A stretch of 53,156 nucleotides of DNA from Synechococcus sp. CS-1325. Lineage in GTDB: Bacteria; Cyanobacteriota; Cyanobacteriia; PCC-6307; Cyanobiaceae. Position numbers and translations under genes: made by a program. The stretch's first letter is position 1. Each line of letters starts with the position of its first letter. The notes under the pieces are model-generated. The model was not told the origin of the DNA and ran no database searches. It saw only the letters and a program-made list of their open reading frames with translations. The stretch covers positions 1 through 53,156 of the forward strand of contig JAHLYW010000003.1 in assembly GCA_025128135.1 (NCBI GenBank), written 5' to 3'. This document shows positions 49,934 to 53,156 of the stretch, piece after piece.

Positions 49934-50511
49934 CAGCCGTCCTGCCGTTCGATGTCCCGGCCGTAGCCGGCCACCCCCAGCCTCAGCAGACGCTCGTCCT
50001 TGCTTCGCACCTGGTCGTGCAGTTCGGCTCGATGCTGAACCAGCCGCTCGGCCAGGGCGGCATCCGCCGTGGCCAGGATCTGCGCCGCCAGCAGGCCGGC
50101 GTTGAGTCCGTTACCGATCGCCACGGTGGCGACGGGAATGCCTGCCGGCATCTGCACGATCGAAAGCAGTGAATCCAGTCCGGAGAGGGCCCGGCTCTGC
50201 ACCGGCACCCCGATCACGGGCAGGGGCGTCAGCGCCGCCACCATGCCGGGCAGATGGGCCGCCCCGCCGGCCCCGGCGATGATCACCTTGAGGCCACGCT
50301 CGGCGGCCCCACGGGCAAAGGCCACCATCTCCAGTGGTGTGCGGTGGGCGGAGAGCACCCGCACCTCCACGGCAATCCCGAACTGCTCCAACACGGCCAC
50401 CGCCGGCTCCAGGGTGGGCAGGTCCGAATCACTGCCCATCACCACCGCCACCCGGATGGGGTCGGGCAGGGCTGAAGGGTTGGCGGCGGCAGCCAGGGGC
50501 GGATCAACCAC
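49933..50511 (-). CDS. purE: N5-carboxyaminoimidazole ribonucleotide mutase
   Basis: A 192-residue purine-synthesis enzyme. GSDSDLPT near 26-33 and the SAHRTP loop form the active site, and [25 protein letters not shown] follows. It converts N5-CAIR to CAIR. GTG 50511 gives a slightly extended N-terminus. It is divergent from nagA, with 71 bp between the starts. Confidence 0.94.
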   Translation of the reverse strand: MVDPPLAAAANPSALPDPIRVAVVMGSDSDLPTLEPAVAVLEQFGIAVEVRVLSAHRTPLEMVAFARGAAERGLKVIIAGAGGAAHLPGMVAALTPLPVIGVPVQSRALSGLDSLLSIVQMPAGIPVATVAIGNGLNAGLLAAQILATADAALAERLVQHRAELHDQVRSKDERLLRLGVAGYGRDIERQDG

Positions 50512-50582
50512 GGAGAGAAACCATGGAGCATGGGCAGCGAGGATGGCATTCTCCCGCTCACGGCGCCCCGGTGCCCATCACC

Positions 50583-51743
50583 ATGCGCTGGCTCAGCAAC
50601 GTTCGGCTTCCCCAGTCCGGCCCCTGCATCCACAGGCGGGACCGGCGCTGGCGGATCGGGGTCGACCCCCAGGGCCAGATCGCCAGCGTCACGTTGCTGG
50701 CGAGCGGCAGCCAGGCCGCCGGTGAAGACTGGCGCGGCGACTGGCTGAGCCCGGCCGGCGTGGACCTCCAGATCAACGGTGGGCTTGGCCTGGCCTTCCC
50801 GGAACTCGAACCGGCCGATCTGCCGCGCCTGCTGGAGCTGCTGGAGCTGCTCTGGCGCGATGGAGTCGAAGCGATCTGCCCCACCCTGGTGACCTGCGCC
50901 ATCGAGCCGCTGCGCCAGGCCCTGACGGTGCTCGGCGAAGCCCGCGCCCAGCACCGTTCCGGCCGCTGCCAGCTGCTGGGAGCACACCTGGAGGGCCCCT
51001 TCCTGGCCCACGCCCGCCGCGGCGCCCACCCCGAACAACACCTCTGCGTCCCGAGCAGCGCCGCCCTGGCCGAACGCATCGAAGGCTTCGAGGACGCCAT
51101 CGACCTGGTGACCCTGGCGCCGGAACTGGAGGGGGCCGACGCCGTGATCGACGCCCTGCGCCGCCAGGGAATCGTGGTGAGCCTGGGCCACAGCGCCGCC
51201 AGCGAAACCGAAGCCACGGCCGCCTTTGCCGCCGGAGTGGGCATGGTGACGCATGCCTTCAACGCCATGCCTGGCCTGCACCATCGCGCACCGGGGCCGG
51301 TGGGGGCTGCCGTCCTGCGGGGGGATGTCGCCCTCGGCCTGATCGCCGATGGCGTGCACGTGGCTCCCACCATGGCGGTGCTGCTGCAGAGGCTGGCCCC
51401 CCAGCAGGTGGTGCTGGTCAGCGACGCCCTCGGCCCCTACGGACTCGCGGCCGGTCGCCACAGCTGGGACGAACGTCTCCTGCTGGTGGAGGACGGCAGC
51501 TGCCGCCTGGAGGACGGCACCCTGGCCGGAGCCACCTTGCCGCTGCTGGAGGGGGTGGTGCGGCTGGCCCGCTGGAGTGGCGAACCGGGTCGGGCGATCG
51601 CCGCCGCCACGGTGCTGCCCCGCCGGGTGCTGGGTGAGGACCGGCCGGTGGAGGAGATTCTGGTGGGACTGCCCCTGGCCGAAACCCTGCGCTGGAGCCA
51701 GAGCAGCGAGGGACAGCTGGGGTGGGCAAGGAGCAGCTCCTGA
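50583..51743 (+). CDS. nagA: N-acetylglucosamine-6-phosphate deacetylase
   Basis: A 386-residue amidohydrolase that removes acetate from GlcNAc-6-P in amino-sugar recycling. The metal and active-site motifs are HLEGPFL, SLGHSAA, THAFNAMPGLHHR and SDALGPYG. The start is ATG 50583 (MRWLSNVRLP); the long upstream extension is on the strand opposite purE and is not coding. In picocyanobacteria as I recall, nagA sits between purE and chlM, as here. Confidence 0.92.
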   Translation: MRWLSNVRLPQSGPCIHRRDRRWRIGVDPQGQIASVTLLASGSQAAGEDWRGDWLSPAGVDLQINGGLGLAFPELEPADLPRLLELLELLWRDGVEAICPTLVTCAIEPLRQALTVLGEARAQHRSGRCQLLGAHLEGPFLAHARRGAHPEQHLCVPSSAALAERIEGFEDAIDLVTLAPELEGADAVIDALRRQGIVVSLGHSAASETEATAAFAAGVGMVTHAFNAMPGLHHRAPGPVGAAVLRGDVALGLIADGVHVAPTMAVLLQRLAPQQVVLVSDALGPYGLAAGRHSWDERLLLVEDGSCRLEDGTLAGATLPLLEGVVRLARWSGEPGRAIAAATVLPRRVLGEDRPVEEILVGLPLAETLRWSQSSEGQLGWARSSS

Positions 51744-51791
51744 GCCCTCCTTAGGATTCGGCGGGAACGGCTTCGAGCAACACCCCGCACC

Positions 51792-52505
51792 ATGTCCACC
51801 ACCCCAGCCGAAACAGGCGTCATCGCCGACGAGAAGGCGGAGGTTCAGGCCTACTTCAACAACACCGGCTTCGAACGCTGGAACCGCATCTACAGCGAGA
51901 GCGACGACGTCAACAGGGTGCAGCGGAACATCCGGCTCGGCCACCAGAAGACCGTTGATCAGGTGCTGGCCTGGTTGCAGGAGGAGGGGGATCTGGCATC
52001 GCGCAGCTTCTGCGACGCCGGTTGCGGAGTGGGAAGCCTCAGCCTGCCCCTGGCGGCGCTGGGTGCCGGCTCGATCCAGGCCAGCGACCTGTCGGAAGCG
52101 ATGGTGGCGGAGGCACGGCGACGCGCCGAGGCGGCCGGGATCGAGGCCGGGCGCCTTCAGTTCACCGCTTCGGATCTGGAGAGCCTGGGCGGCAGCTACG
52201 ACACGGTGATCTGCCTGGATGTGTTCATCCACTATCCCCAGGAGCCGGCCGAGCAGATGGTGGGCCACCTGGCTTCCCTGGCAACCCGGAAGTTGATCGT
52301 GAGCTTCGCGCCCTACACCCCCCTGCTCGCCGCCCTGAAGCGGGTGGGCGATTTCTTCCCGGGCCCGAGCAAGGCCACCCGCGCATACACATTGCGGGAG
52401 GACGGCATTGTGGCGGCGGCGGAACGGGTCGGCTTTCGTCCCGAGAGGCGCAGCCTCAACAAAGCGCCCTTTTACTTTTCACGTCTGATCGAGTTTGAGA
52501 AATAG
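51792..52505 (+). CDS. chlM: Magnesium-protoporphyrin IX methyltransferase
   Basis: A 237-residue SAM-dependent enzyme that methylates Mg-protoporphyrin IX in chlorophyll synthesis. The SAM motif is CDAGCGVGSLSLPLA, with ASDLSEAMVAEA and VICLDVFIHYPQ next. YFNNTGFERWNRIYSE near the N-terminus is typical of ChlM. ATG 51792 is clear, 48 bp after nagA. Confidence 0.96.
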   Translation: MSTTPAETGVIADEKAEVQAYFNNTGFERWNRIYSESDDVNRVQRNIRLGHQKTVDQVLAWLQEEGDLASRSFCDAGCGVGSLSLPLAALGAGSIQASDLSEAMVAEARRRAEAAGIEAGRLQFTASDLESLGGSYDTVICLDVFIHYPQEPAEQMVGHLASLATRKLIVSFAPYTPLLAALKRVGDFFPGPSKATRAYTLREDGIVAAAERVGFRPERRSLNKAPFYFSRLIEFEK

Positions 52506-52699
52506 ACTTGAACGGATGCACTCAGTCAGAACCGTTGATTGATACCTGGCAAGGCGCTCAGGATCGGGAAGGGCAATCGCAGGACAGCCTTAGTTCGACT
52601 GGAGTTGACACAGTGGCCACTTGCATTCCACAACACAGCATGGCATGGCATGGCATGGCACGATACGGCACAGCACAGGTGCCTCAATCATGCCGTAAT
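52506..52699. other. Gene-poor stretch with a (TGGCA)n microsatellite
   Basis: No credible gene lies here. At 52641-52660 there are four perfect copies of TGGCA, followed by decayed versions (CACGATACGGCACAGCACA). A weak hypothetical frame crosses the region, but its low-complexity translation (HSMAWHGMARYG) is just the repeat read in frame. The area is less GC-rich than the core genes. Confidence 0.6.
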
Positions 52700-53032
52700 T
52701 TAAAAGCGATATCGCAAGCCACCAATGTAGCCATTGCTTCCATCATAGGCACCATTAAAGGTTCCTAAAAGGCCTGAACGATGATGGATCCTGAATGCAA
52801 CACCCCAGTTCCGGCTCAGCATCGCTTCAACCTCAAATCCCAGATAACCGAGAAGCTGCCTGGACACCTCACGGTAATTCCCCTCAAAGTCGCTGATATC
52901 AGTCGTCAGGGAGATGCCAGGAATAAGGCTTAATCCAAGAAACTTGAATGGATAGTAGCTCAATGGAACACCAAAGACGACTTCAGAAAAAGTCTGATTC
53001 GGAAAGACTGAATTGTGGGCACCTCGAAAAAT
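52700..53032 (-). pseudogene. Truncated PagL-like outer-membrane barrel (lipid A deacylase family)
   Basis: About 110 codons are open, ending in an aromatic C-terminus (IGGLRYRF) typical of outer-membrane beta barrels. The final strand pair reads FRIHHRSGLLGTF, with HxS like the catalytic His-Ser of PagL/acyloxyacyl hydrolases. Going upstream, the frame meets a TAG at 53033-53035. No ATG with a signal peptide is available (only TTG 52963), so the N-terminal half and export signal are missing or displaced. It is called a fragment; a frameshift with the part beyond the window edge cannot be excluded. Confidence 0.55.
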
Positions 53033-53156
53033 CTACGTCGCTCCCTGACAGACTTTGAAATAAGCAATAGAATTGGTTCAGTTCAATACAGCTGAATGGG
53101 ACAGCGTGGATTCTGGGATGAGGAGAAGCGCATCCACAGGCTTCAGCAGAAGAAGC

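Overview
The window is core chromosome of a high-GC, alpha-type picocyanobacterium (Synechococcus/Cyanobium group). The evidence is oxygenic-photosynthesis genes (psbD, ycf3, ycf34, chlM), seven NDH-1 genes (ndhM, F, D, A, I, G, E), plant-type carotenoid genes (crtB, crtP, a Z-ISO/NnrU-like isomerase), the cyanobacterial regulators RpaA, RpaB, RbcR and a PedR-like protein, and very tight gene packing with many 1-14 bp overlaps and frequent GTG/TTG starts. I cannot name the species from the sequence.

Layout. 1-1.3 kb: 5' end of psbD (leftward), a UPF0367 protein, an orphan ABC ATPase, tRNA-Asn. 1.5-9.3 kb: rpaA, preceded by five perfectly phased 11-bp direct repeats; a leftward operon for a copper ATPase, tmk and holB; ycf3; radA; rpaB. 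9.2-13.3 kb: a fatty-acid/phospholipid operon plsX-fabH-fabD-plsC, directly after rpaB. 13.2-17.7 kb: leftward ycf34-tsaB-DUF218; rightward cca, an RRM RNA-binding protein preceded by a 13-bp-period repeat array, and an alpha/beta hydrolase. 17.7-23 kb: crtP-crtB (overlapping), ndhM-DUF3172, rbcR and a Z-ISO-like gene. 23-30.8 kb: ndhF-ndhD, a LapA-domain protein, scpA, a sugar nucleotidyltransferase, metF, and a small LuxR-type regulator. 30.8-38.6 kb: a long leftward run DUF3352-sixA-gltA-ndhA-ndhI-ndhG-ndhE-nadK-CYTH. 38.6-44.6 kb: rhodanese, a two-TM protein with a possible frameshift, hrcA, an Anbu-type proteasome homologue, glsA, trpB, SUI1. 44.7-48.8 kb: accessory segment. 48.8-52.5 kb: PerM-like permease, purE, nagA, chlM. 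52.5-53.2 kb: gene-poor tail with a microsatellite and a truncated PagL-like outer-membrane gene.

How the parts work together. The carotenoid genes cover the route from GGPP through phytoene to isomerised zeta-carotene. The NDH genes supply much of the membrane arm plus NdhI and NdhM. RpaA and RpaB are master regulators of clock output and light/redox responses, and RbcR and the PedR-like protein are redox/CO2-type regulators. The encoded tRNA-Asn lacks CCA, and a CCA-adding enzyme lies 13 kb away.

Most notable. Two translationally coupled pentapeptide-repeat genes (44718-48547) encode a large polytopic membrane protein with a coiled coil and two repeat blocks, and a cysteine-rich, apparently exported partner. 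They sit directly beside a decayed 5' fragment of cysC (APS kinase) with a destroyed P-loop, which suggests insertion or replacement at an otherwise conserved locus. This is the best candidate for an undescribed system; its function cannot be read from the sequence.
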